From JBEBGV01 sp040081265 (GTDB lineage: Bacteria > Acidobacteriota > Vicinamibacteria > Vicinamibacterales > UBA2999): a stretch of DNA of 8,027 nt. The stretch lies in NCBI GenBank assembly GCA_040081265.1, contig JBEBGV010000119.1:1-8027 (forward strand), read 5' to 3'. The notes under the pieces were generated by a model. The model worked only from the letters and a program-made list of their open reading frames with translations, made no database searches and was not told the origin of the DNA. Below, one piece after another: positions 1 through 6,163 of the stretch (position 1 is the first letter of the stretch; every line of letters starts with the position of its first letter). The position numbers and the translations under genes were made by a program.

Positions 1-3
1 TGA

Positions 4-699
4 TCATGAGATTTGTGAAAACAGTTCCATAGGGATACTGAAGGTTGTGCGAGCCGCACTTTTAAGATTTGGTTTCATCCCGAGAATACGCTTCGTCTGC
101 ACGAACGAGTTGTCCCACAGCTTTTGCATTCTCTCAAATGCCATTCCCTTCATATCAAGATCCGCCAAGTGGATGACGTTGTCTGGCGCGGACTTGAATG
201 TGAATGTGTAGCTGGGCCGTGGCTTAACCCGCGTCGTTATTTCTACGGTTGGTGCTCGACGAGTAGCCGGGAGGAACGGATAGTCTCCAAATCCTGTAAC
301 AAACGACGCATTGCTTCCAATTCTTGCTCGAAAGCCTAAGCACACAGACTCGTCGAATGTCTCGACCTGCGCGAGATTGAGAGTCCGGCATCGTTTGAGA
401 ACGGATACGAAATCTAGCAACTGATTGACGGTCTTCACTTCTGGGAAAAGCAACGACACCATCGTTGTGGTCGGAGTTTCGATTGCCTCATCGATAGCAT
501 GATCGATCGACTTACTGGTTGGGGTCAGCACGGCGTGGATCCAGCCGTATTTCTGAGGGTTCCTTGCTGCAACCGCGGCGAATAGGCAACCAGCTTTCTT
601 CTCGATGAAGAAACGCTTTTGCTTCTCGATGATGATGTCAGCTTCCATGTTCTCTTCAGTGTAGTACCTGCGCAATAGTTCGCCAATTGGGTTGTCCAC
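4..699 (-). CDS. Hypothetical protein, 231 aa, divergent from the RloC-like gene
   Basis: I do not recognise this protein. The frame is complete, from a GTG at 699 to a TGA at 4-6. An ATG at 646-648 (residue 18) is preceded by an AG-rich stretch (GAAGAGA) that would make a better ribosome binding site, so the true product may be 214 aa. The protein is soluble-looking, with no signal peptide or membrane segment. It has a basic, glutamate-rich N-terminal region (about residues 17-36), a short hydrophobic segment around CLFAAVAA (38-45), and a C-terminal half rich in aromatic and basic residues. It is transcribed away from the AAA_13 ATPase gene across a 278-bp gap, so the two could share regulation but not an operon. 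Composition and length argue for a real gene. A partner role for the nuclease is possible, but nothing in the sequence shows it. Confidence 0.7.
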   Translation of the reverse strand: MDNPIGELLRRYYTEENMEADIIIEKQKRFFIEKKAGCLFAAVAARNPQKYGWIHAVLTPTSKSIDHAIDEAIETPTTTMVSLLFPEVKTVNQLLDFVSVLKRCRTLNLAQVETFDESVCLGFRARIGSNASFVTGFGDYPFLPATRRAPTVEITTRVKPRPSYTFTFKSAPDNVIHLADLDMKGMAFERMQKLWDNSFVQTKRILGMKPNLKSAARTTFSIPMELFSQIS

Positions 700-762
700 A
701 GGGACTAGTTGGTGATCCCATACAGGGGACGATCAGGCTCAGGAAACTCGAACTTCTGTAGA

Positions 763-784
763 CGTTGGGGACTTCGGGGACGTG
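763..784 (+). repeat. GGGGAC nonamer repeat, left copy
   Basis: The 19 bases cgttggggacttcggggac at 763-781 recur exactly at 7447-7465, 6.7 kb away. Both copies then continue to a GTG; the left copy lacks one 9-bp unit (attggggac) that the right copy has. A further isolated GGGGAC lies at 725-730. Unlike the right-hand copies it is outside any credible gene. Confidence 0.75.
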
Positions 785-796
785 CATTTGTGCACG
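781..796. repeat. Perfect 16-bp inverted repeat, 6-bp arms
   Basis: CGTGCA and TGCACG are separated by TTTG. The repeat abuts the left GGGGAC copy, sharing C781. It could be a dimeric regulator or recombinase binding site in the divergent promoter region. Function is inferred only from symmetry and position. Confidence 0.45.
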
Positions 797-846
797 AACA
801 GTCAGGCTGACCTTGTCACATGCATATGTTGGCTAAGGGATTTTTG

Positions 847-866
847 GATAGCCTCAATTGGCTATC
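847..866. promoter_or_regulatory. Inverted repeat, candidate operator of the RloC-like gene
   Basis: GATAGCC (847-853) and GGCTATC (860-866) form perfect arms around TCAATT. The site lies 111 bp before the ATG at 978, within the probable promoter region. It could be an operator or a small hairpin in a leader transcript; no T-run follows it, so it is not an intrinsic terminator. Confidence 0.4.
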
Positions 867-977
867 AATCGGGGTGGGAACCTCCCTCGGCCTGCATAGG
901 GAACCATTGAGCCCCCTTGTACAACTGATCAGCTTCCTCTAGAATGTGTCCAACTGCGGCGGCTGCCCAGTTTGCAC

Positions 978-3254
978 ATGATTCGACAAATTAAGCGAAT
1001 TGAAAATCTTGGGTCCGTGTTTGCCGACTATCAGGCTGACCTTCAGTGCCCTGATTTCAAGCGCATCAACCTAATCTTTGGCTGGAACGGTAGTGGCAAA
1101 TCCACGTTGTCAACGCTCTTTGACTATCTACCAGGTGACAAAGACGGCGGCGCAATTGAGTACGACTGCGAACTGGTTAGCGGCGAACGTCTCAGACCCA
1201 GAACACCGTGCGCTCACCCTATTCGCGTATTCAACCAAGACTACATCGCGAAGAACGTGAATGTTGTCGGCGGAAGTGCCAACGCAATAACAGTCATCCT
1301 TGGTGAGAAGAACCAGGAACTAACCAAGCAGATCGAAGAGGACCAGAAGCTGCTGTTCGGATCAGGTACCGGAACAACGAAAGGGCTCGTGTCCGCCCTT
1401 GAGACTGTTCAAGACAATGAGAGCCAAGCTCGTAAAGGTAGAGACAAGACTTTCACGGACATTGCGCGAACTATTGCCGCAACCACTAGTGGGACCGCTG
1501 CGCGAAACTACCGCAAACCCGACGCCCAGGCCGACTTCGCCACCATTTCCGATGCCGACCTACTATCGTCAGATGTTCTTCTGAAAACCGAACTCCAGAC
1601 GAAGCAAAGCATCCTTGACCCAATAGAAGCTGTGGAGCTTCCATCGGCGGGAGAGCGGAACACTCCTTTTCCCGTTTGGCTTGTCGAGACGCACGCAAAG
1701 GCGCAGAAGTTGTGCCGCGAGGCCGTGAAGGCTAAGCCCATAGAACGCTTGTCGCAGGATGGCGAGTTGTCTGATTGGGTAGAAAAGGGGGTGCGCTTAC
1801 ACGAAAAGCACAACTCAGAAACGTGCGAATACTGCTGTTCTCAACTAACACAGTCTCGAGTCGAACAGTTAGCAGGTCACTTCAGCCCGGCTGACCGAAA
1901 TCTAAAGCAAGAGATCGATGACGCAAACAGGCAGATCCGGATCGTGGTCGATGCATTGGAGAAGACTGGCCTGCCGAGCGCCAAGCAGTTCTATGCTGAA
2001 TTCAAGGACAAAGCCGATACCGCGATAGATGAGTGCCGCGCTGAGATAGAAAAGACTGTACGAGATCTGAACCGACTTGAAGAACAGCTGGTTGATAAGA
2101 AAGAGCACACAACGACAGAAATAGTCTTGGGCGACGGCGCAACTGCAAGCGCTCTAGAGGACCGTCTCGCAGTGCTGACAGCGCTGATAAATCAGCACAA
2201 CCAAACGACCGCTGACTTTGGCTTAGTGCGCGACAGCGCGGCCACCAAAGTGAAAAAGCACTACCTCGCGACCATCCGGTCAGAAGTGGCGGACTACGAC
2301 AAAACTATTGCCAGTTGCTCCTTGCGAACTCAAGAGCTGACCGAAAAGGTCGACAGCGCACACAAACGGATCGCCGAGAGCCAAGCCAAGATATCGTCAA
2401 CCCACAAAGGATGCGAAGAACTGAACCGGCAATTGGGACTGTTTCTCGGGAGTGACGAACTGCGATTCATCCCTCAGGCTGCTGGCAACTCATCGACATC
2501 CGAACTAACGGGTTATCAAATTGCTAGGAAAGGACAGACCGCAAATCGGCTGAGCGAAGGAGAAAAGACCGCGGTCGCGTTGGTGTATTTTGTTGTCCAT
2601 CTCGGCGACGGCTACTTTGATACCACTAACGGCATCGTCGTTATTGATGATCCCATTTCCAGTCTTGATTCGTCCTCGATGTATCAAGCGTTCAGTGTGA
2701 TCAAGAATGCAGTCAAAGACGCTCGCCAAGTCTTCATCCTTACCCACAATTTTGACTTTCTGAAGCTGTTGATGAACTGGTGTCGCAGTGCGTTCAATAA
2801 TCGAAGTGAATACTTTCTTCTCAAAAGCATATCTGTCGCTGGTATTAGAAAAGCCCATCTAGGCTCGATGGACTCGACGTTGAGATCGTTCGACAGCGAG
2901 TATCACTATTTGTTTAAGTTGCTGAAGGAAATGCGTGACGACCAAGACGGCACTATCGCCAAGGCCTATCCTGTTCCAAATATCGCGAGGAAAGTTTGGG
3001 AAACGTTCTTGTTGTTCCAGGTGCCGAACGCCGATAGCGGTTACAAGAAGATCGAGGTGCTAAAGAGTGAAGGGGTTGATGCAGAGAAGTTAGATGCGAT
3101 TCACAAGTTCGTGAATGACCAGTCGCATTTGACGGGAGGTGGCTTTGATCCCGCGCTTGTGCCTGGTGTTCCAAAGATGATCGCCGACATGTTCGAGGTC
3201 ATGAGCGTCGTTGCACCTCGCCACTTCAAGATTCTCGACGAGGCTACATCGTAG
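978..3254 (+). CDS. RloC/PrrC-like AAA_13 ATPase, probable tRNA anticodon nuclease
   Basis: This 758-aa protein is an ABC/SMC-type ATPase of the AAA_13 type. In order it shows a Walker A GWNGSGKS (35-42), a FNQD Q-loop region (85-88), long helical coiled-coil arms (about 100-480) interrupted by CEYC (283-286), a signature LSEGE (525-529), Walker B IVVIDDP (acidic residues 557-558), a D-loop SSLD (561-564) and an H-switch THN (His590). The CxxC between the arms matches the zinc hook of RloC. The C-terminal part has Arg671-x3-Glu675 and downstream histidines 709 and 717 (HKFVNDQSH), which resembles the Arg-x3-Glu...His catalytic triad of PrrC and RloC anticodon nucleases. The inferred role is cutting tRNA after phage or DNA-damage sensing. 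No hsdR/M/S gene is adjacent, as expected for RloC more than PrrC. ATG 978 was preferred over TTG 972 because MIRQIKRIENLG fits the family N-terminus. A non-nuclease AAA_13 protein is the alternative. Confidence 0.88.
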   Translation: MIRQIKRIENLGSVFADYQADLQCPDFKRINLIFGWNGSGKSTLSTLFDYLPGDKDGGAIEYDCELVSGERLRPRTPCAHPIRVFNQDYIAKNVNVVGGSANAITVILGEKNQELTKQIEEDQKLLFGSGTGTTKGLVSALETVQDNESQARKGRDKTFTDIARTIAATTSGTAARNYRKPDAQADFATISDADLLSSDVLLKTELQTKQSILDPIEAVELPSAGERNTPFPVWLVETHAKAQKLCREAVKAKPIERLSQDGELSDWVEKGVRLHEKHNSETCEYCCSQLTQSRVEQLAGHFSPADRNLKQEIDDANRQIRIVVDALEKTGLPSAKQFYAEFKDKADTAIDECRAEIEKTVRDLNRLEEQLVDKKEHTTTEIVLGDGATASALEDRLAVLTALINQHNQTTADFGLVRDSAATKVKKHYLATIRSEVADYDKTIASCSLRTQELTEKVDSAHKRIAESQAKISSTHKGCEELNRQLGLFLGSDELRFIPQAAGNSSTSELTGYQIARKGQTANRLSEGEKTAVALVYFVVHLGDGYFDTTNGIVVIDDPISSLDSSSMYQAFSVIKNAVKDARQVFILTHNFDFLKLLMNWCRSAFNNRSEYFLLKSISVAGIRKAHLGSMDSTLRSFDSEYHYLFKLLKEMRDDQDGTIAKAYPVPNIARKVWETFLLFQVPNADSGYKKIEVLKSEGVDAEKLDAIHKFVNDQSHLTGGGFDPALVPGVPKMIADMFEVMSVVAPRHFKILDEATS

Positions 3255-3312
3255 CCTTCCAATCTTATCTGTACAGCAAACGACGAGTTCGCTAGTATGA
3301 AAGTGGTGGGTC

Positions 3313-3525
3313 CTACGCAGCGCGACGTCGAGATCGCAGCTTCTCAAGCTCTCTCGCGATGCGTTCGTCTTCTGCTTTAAGTAGTTCCCGATTATCGGAA
3401 GTCCACTTCCAGAGTTTGCGGGCGAGCTTCTCAAAAGTTCGACTCGTGTCCCGATGAAGGTCACACGTTCCAATCTGGCGGATTTCGCCGTCTTGACGAT
3501 CTAGTTTGAGTGTGTAGTATTTCTT
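3313..3525 (-). pseudogene. Relic of a serine recombinase C-terminal end
   Basis: The minus strand is open for 70 codons from a TGA at 3526-3528 to a TAG at 3313-3315, with no usable start. Its middle reads CDLHRDTSRTFEKLARKLWKW, which aligns with DLHREPSRTFEKLAIDLVKW at residues 478-497 of the recombinase at 4194-5837. The match is nearly identical at DNA level over 43 bp and continues at protein level for several residues. The upstream residues (starting KKYYTLKLDRQDGEIRQ) and the basic tail (ending KLRSRRRAA) differ from the intact gene. The tail ends naturally, so this looks like the genuine 3' end of a related recombinase, either a displaced former C-terminus of the present gene or the last piece of a second one. 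A functional product is unlikely. Confidence 0.7.
3422..3464 (+). repeat. 43-bp direct repeat, copy 1 (in relic)
   Basis: This segment matches 4366-4408 at 41 of 43 positions, in the same orientation; the only differences are TG versus GC at 3447-3448. It begins gcgagcttctcaaaagttcg. On the minus strand it encodes the DLHR..SRTFEKLA stretch of the recombinase C-terminus. DNA similarity drops sharply on both sides. Confidence 0.9.
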
Positions 3526-3640
3526 TCAGATAGTTCATGTAATCAGTCTGGCTTTTAGAACAGATGTTTCTGTTTTGAGAGCTCGACTGATTAGTCGTGC
3601 CGCTTTGGGATGTCCCAGGTGTTCCCTTGATGAGAGTTCA

Positions 3641-4114
3641 ATGACATCTCAAGACATTGACGACATCGCCTTGATCACTCAACACACTGTCGATGAACTC
3701 AAAAAAATGATTGAGTTGGTTTCAACTCATCATGAAGTACGCAGATCATCATATGGTCTAAAGGGAGCTCATCCTATTGAGGAGCTTCATGGGACCACAC
3801 TTTCAAAGGAGTACTGCAACCTAGATTACCCATCGCTATGTCGCGACTCACATTTCTTCTCAGGTGTATCGCTTGAGATTTTGCAACTTGGTAGACTTGC
3901 ACTTCTGAACTTTCGTCCTGAGAACACTTTGGAACCTGAAAGGAAGCTTTTTGCCACGATTGGTTTGAAATCGTGGCAAATGTTGCTCGATCAGCAATCA
4001 GACTCTTCTCGCGCAGATGCTCTCAAAGATGTTGAGAATGCGATTCTCAGATCCTTAGACTCGAATGAGAAAGGATTGGAGCGCTACAGAAAAGCACCTA
4101 CAGCTAGACTGTGA
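3641..4114 (+). CDS. Hypothetical protein, 157 aa, AT-rich cargo gene
   Basis: I do not recognise this protein. The frame opens at 3575, but the ATG at 3641 is preceded by GAGAG at a workable distance and begins MTSQDIDDIALITQHT, so the 157-aa product is preferred over the 179-aa one. It appears soluble and mixed helical, with a hydrophobic segment around SLEILQLGRLALLNF and an acidic and polar C-terminal half. There are two cysteines and no obvious metal or nucleotide motif. The DNA is more AT-rich than the recombinase or ATPase genes. The gene ends just before a strong intrinsic terminator and lies between the two copies of the 43-bp recombinase repeat, which suggests it arrived as cargo. 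The coding strand contains three notable hairpins (3707-3733, 3950-3980, 4033-4049). A small antitoxin, immunity or accessory defence protein is conceivable but unsupported. Confidence 0.65.
   Translation: MTSQDIDDIALITQHTVDELKKMIELVSTHHEVRRSSYGLKGAHPIEELHGTTLSKEYCNLDYPSLCRDSHFFSGVSLEILQLGRLALLNFRPENTLEPERKLFATIGLKSWQMLLDQQSDSSRADALKDVENAILRSLDSNEKGLERYRKAPTARL
3707..3733 (+). repeat. Inverted repeat with one bulge inside the cargo gene
   Basis: ATGAT-T-GAGTT (3707-3717) pairs with AACTC-ATCAT (3724-3733), giving ten pairs with a single bulged T and a 6-base loop. It lies about 70 bases after the proposed start codon, where RNA structure could affect translation. Confidence 0.45.
3950..3980 (+). 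repeat. Perfect 12-bp inverted repeat inside the cargo gene
   Basis: TTTGCCACGATT (3950-3961) and AATCGTGGCAAA (3969-3980) are perfect complements around a 7-base loop. The following bases are not T-rich on either strand, so it is not an intrinsic terminator. A perfect 12-bp stem in coding sequence is unusual. Confidence 0.7.
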
Positions 4115-4147
4115 ACACTCAGTATGTGTATTGCTGAAGATGCAGTG

Positions 4148-4180
4148 AGCGCGCCCTAACCCGGCGCGCTTCTTTATTTA
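4148..4180 (+). terminator. Rho-independent terminator of the 3641-4114 gene
   Basis: AGCGCGCC (4148-4155) pairs perfectly with GGCGCGCT (4163-4170) around a 7-base loop, followed by the T-rich TCTTTATTTA. It lies 34 bases after the stop codon. On the minus strand the hairpin is not followed by a T-run, so it probably serves only the plus-strand gene, although it sits between convergent genes. Confidence 0.85.
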
Positions 4181-4193
4181 TCGTATCTTCATA

Positions 4194-5837
4194 TCAAGCC
4201 ACCTGGTCTCTATCCTTCTTCTCCCTCTCCTTCCTTCTCCTCTCATTAATCAAATCCATATGCTTGTACGAATGCGCATACCGTCTTTTGTGCTCTTTTT
4301 CTTTCCATGCTTTAATTGATTCATCTGACACGACTTGTTGAGAATCCCACTTAACTAGGTCTATCGCGAGCTTCTCAAAAGTTCGACTCGGCTCCCGATG
4401 AAGGTCACCACTGGTGATAAGAGCTCGTTTTCCGAGTAGGTGAATCGGAAAATGTGGCTCAACATAGACGTGGTGTCCGGATACGGACCGGTTCGAACTT
4501 AGCTGAATCACCAATTCGCGTCGAGACGCTGCGGACGCCAAACGGTAGCTCTGCTGAGCCGTGCAAGCCAGTTCGAGCGTCCCCATGATGCGCTCCCTGG
4601 TTACGACTGCATCCTCGGCGCGTGTGTTCATCGCCTCCTCCAGCGATCGCTGTTCTTCGAGAATGGTCTGCTTCCTCATCTCAAAACTCGCCTTATCCAC
4701 AGCACCATCAACAAGCGCATCGATCAGCCTGGAAAGTCGCTCCTTCAGTGCACCCAACTGCAACTGGATCTGAGATCGTCGCAGCTCTTCGTCGCCGACG
4801 CTGTCAGCTGCCACATGTTCAAGCTGTAGGGCTAAACGCTCCTTCCATTCCTCAGATGGTGCAAACGAAGGCCAGGTCGAAAAGAGTGCCGCCTCAAGCA
4901 CGTCTTCCCGGAAACTCTTCGTCGGACAATCACGACGGTGGCAACGGTAGTAGACCTGGCCCTTCTGCAATTCGCCAATCAGGCTTCGGCCGCACAGGTC
5001 ACACCGAAACAACCCACGCAGAGTGAAGTCGTGGGTCCTTTGTCGCATCTGGCATTTGCCTGAAAGACGCGCCTTGACCAGGCGGAAGAGGTTCACTGGC
5101 ACCAATGGTGTGTGCTTGCCCTGGTAGGTTTCTCCGGTAGTGCTAATTCGCATGAGTCCGATGTAGAACGAATTGTTCAGCATCGTAGAGAGACCGTTGA
5201 TGGTGACCTCTCGACCGCGCCGACTTCTGAGGCCTCGACGCCAGAGTTCCGAGGCCAGCATGTTCAGGCTGTACCGGCCAGAGCCATATAGCTCGAAGGC
5301 CTGCCGAACCAACGGTCCACGAGCTGGATCGATTTCCTTGACTCGACCAGAGCCGGTGTTGAGATAGCCGATGGGAGCACCGAATGGGTAGATGCCTTGC
5401 TTCAGTCGTCCACGCATGCCCTTGATCGTTTCTTCCCGAAGATTGCGAATGAAGTCGGAGGCCACCACGGCCTGAATGTCAGCGGACAGTCGACCGCCAC
5501 GAGTAAGGAGGTCAATGCTTTCATTCGCGAAGTGGACGGAGATGCCGGAGTCGATGAGATCGCCGAGGTCAGACCAGTCCCGTAGGTTCCTCGCACTGCG
5601 ATCGATCTTGTGAATGATGACTCCACCGGCTTGACCGGTACGAAGCCCCTTCAGCATCTTCGTGAAAAGCGGGCGGCCCTTCTTGGCTGCTGTCAATGTC
5701 TCCTCAAACCATTCGACGATGTGGAGACTGTGACGCTGCGCGTACACGTCGATAGCGGCATGTTGCTCTTGAAGCGACACGCCCTTCTCACCCTGCTTCA
5801 GGGTCGACACTCTGGTGTACGCGTAGAACTTCTTCAT
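4194..5837 (-). CDS. Large serine recombinase (site-specific integrase)
   Basis: This 547-aa protein would catalyse integration and excision of the element by serine-mediated strand exchange. The N-terminal resolvase domain (about 1-145) has YTRVS with catalytic Ser11 and the KIDRSARN motif with Arg80 and Arg83. The recombinase DNA-binding domain follows (about 150-260; IGYLNTGSG, GLSTMLNNSFYIG). A zinc ribbon has Cys279, Cys282, Cys299 and Cys304. A charged helical region (about 345-405) is the likely coiled coil that governs integration versus excision. All key residues are present, so the enzyme is probably active. Its ATG overlaps the stop codon of the upstream small gene (ATGA), indicating translational coupling. 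The last 50 or so residues are very basic and encoded by AT-richer DNA than the rest. They begin just after the segment duplicated at 3422-3464, suggesting this C-terminal tail was exchanged. Confidence 0.95.
   Translation of the reverse strand: MKKFYAYTRVSTLKQGEKGVSLQEQHAAIDVYAQRHSLHIVEWFEETLTAAKKGRPLFTKMLKGLRTGQAGGVIIHKIDRSARNLRDWSDLGDLIDSGISVHFANESIDLLTRGGRLSADIQAVVASDFIRNLREETIKGMRGRLKQGIYPFGAPIGYLNTGSGRVKEIDPARGPLVRQAFELYGSGRYSLNMLASELWRRGLRSRRGREVTINGLSTMLNNSFYIGLMRISTTGETYQGKHTPLVPVNLFRLVKARLSGKCQMRQRTHDFTLRGLFRCDLCGRSLIGELQKGQVYYRCHRRDCPTKSFREDVLEAALFSTWPSFAPSEEWKERLALQLEHVAADSVGDEELRRSQIQLQLGALKERLSRLIDALVDGAVDKASFEMRKQTILEEQRSLEEAMNTRAEDAVVTRERIMGTLELACTAQQSYRLASAASRRELVIQLSSNRSVSGHHVYVEPHFPIHLLGKRALITSGDLHREPSRTFEKLAIDLVKWDSQQVVSDESIKAWKEKEHKRRYAHSYKHMDLINERRRKEREKKDRDQVA
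4366..4408 (+). repeat. 43-bp direct repeat, copy 2 (in recombinase gene)
   Basis: Partner of 3422-3464, with 41 of 43 bases identical. It lies inside the recombinase reading frame at residues 477-491. Coding sequence to its left (4194-4365) is the variable basic tail. Confidence 0.9.
4693..4701 (+). other. Perfect DnaA-box-like 9-mer inside the recombinase gene
   Basis: TTATCCACA matches the DnaA consensus TTATNCACA. It lies in coding sequence far from any gene start, so it may be fortuitous. It is one of three perfect copies in this window. Confidence 0.3.
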
Positions 5838-6148
5838 GACGATTCGATGGTGTGCTGGGAACTCGGCTGTACAGAGCTTGCCAGTACCACGGGTTCTGTC
5901 AACGAGGTGTCTGTGGATAACTCTGTTGATAGAGCCTCGACATGTTCACGATGAATTCGGATGACGAGTCGAAGGTAGTCTCGAAGCCACTCGTCAGCTC
6001 GACTGCGTTCTTCGTTTTCCAATTCAGGGAAAAAGGTTTCTGGGTCTTGTGTTGCCATGCGCCCACGATAGCGTGCTGCTTCAAGCAGTGGTAGACGGCA
6101 ATACGCACCACTGGCGAGTTCTGCCGTCTTCGATTTGTCTGCCAGCAT
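5834..6148 (-). CDS. Small hypothetical protein translationally coupled to the recombinase
   Basis: This 104-aa protein has no domain I can name. It has a basic N-terminus, a central stretch ending PETFFPELENEERSRADEWL (about 36-55) followed by an amphipathic helix (DYLRLVIRIHREHVEAL), and a serine/threonine-rich tail. Its stop codon overlaps the recombinase ATG (ATGA, 5834-5837), so the two genes are very probably one transcript and function together. Small acidic or helical proteins directly upstream of large serine recombinases are a recurrent arrangement, to my recollection, and a role as accessory or directionality factor is an inference. The ATG at 6148 lies only 15 bp from the divergent ATG at 6164. 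An internal ATG at 6058 (residue 31) would leave more room for promoters, but the upstream residues look coding. Confidence 0.75.
   Translation of the reverse strand: MLADKSKTAELASGAYCRLPLLEAARYRGRMATQDPETFFPELENEERSRADEWLRDYLRLVIRIHREHVEALSTELSTDTSLTEPVVLASSVQPSSQHTIESS
5912..5920 (-). other. Perfect DnaA-box-like 9-mer, minus strand
   Basis: TGTGGATAA is the complement of TTATCCACA. It lies inside the small gene upstream of the recombinase, about 80 bp before the recombinase start. It may be fortuitous, or it may regulate the recombinase. Confidence 0.3.
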
Positions 6149-6163
6149 GGTTACGCTGGAACG

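Larger units (their letters stand above)
700..977. other. Divergent intergenic region with inverted repeats
   Basis: This gap between two divergent genes must hold both their promoters. It contains a GGGGAC repeat copy (763-784), a perfect 6-bp-arm inverted repeat directly after it (781-796), and a perfect 7-bp-arm inverted repeat (847-866). I could not identify a convincing -35/-10 pair. There is no clear Shine-Dalgarno sequence in front of the ATG at 978. No open frame here looks like a gene. Confidence 0.6.
3255..3640. other. 386-bp gap with recombinase relic and leader of the next gene
   Basis: No intrinsic terminator is evident after the RloC-like gene. Positions 3313-3525 hold a minus-strand recombinase tail relic, described separately. 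The remainder (3526-3640) is AT-richer and is probably the promoter and leader of the gene at 3641. It includes an 8-bp inverted repeat (AATCAGTC 3541-3548, GACTGATT 3585-3592). I could not fix a promoter by eye. Confidence 0.55.

Noticed and set aside
691..700. TTGTCCACA as a fourth DnaA box
   Set aside because: One mismatch from the TTATNCACA consensus and positioned in the start region of a gene; too weak to count.
802..1043. 13-bp direct repeat tcaggctgacctt at 802-814 and 1031-1043
   Set aside because: A single 13-bp match is within reach of chance in 8 kb, and the second copy is ordinary coding sequence of the RloC-like gene.
3090..3473. 127-aa minus-strand open frame crossing the end of the RloC-like gene
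   Set aside because: It runs in a different frame from the recombinase relic and antisense to a convincing gene; no recognisable content.
4148..4170. Bidirectional terminator also serving the recombinase
   Set aside because: On the minus strand the hairpin is followed by CACTGCATC, not a T-run.
3422..4408. 43-bp repeats as the actual attL/attR sites of the serine recombinase
   Set aside because: Serine integrase att cores are usually very short and the copies lie in coding sequence with alignable protein; homologous exchange or duplication fits better, though it is not excluded.
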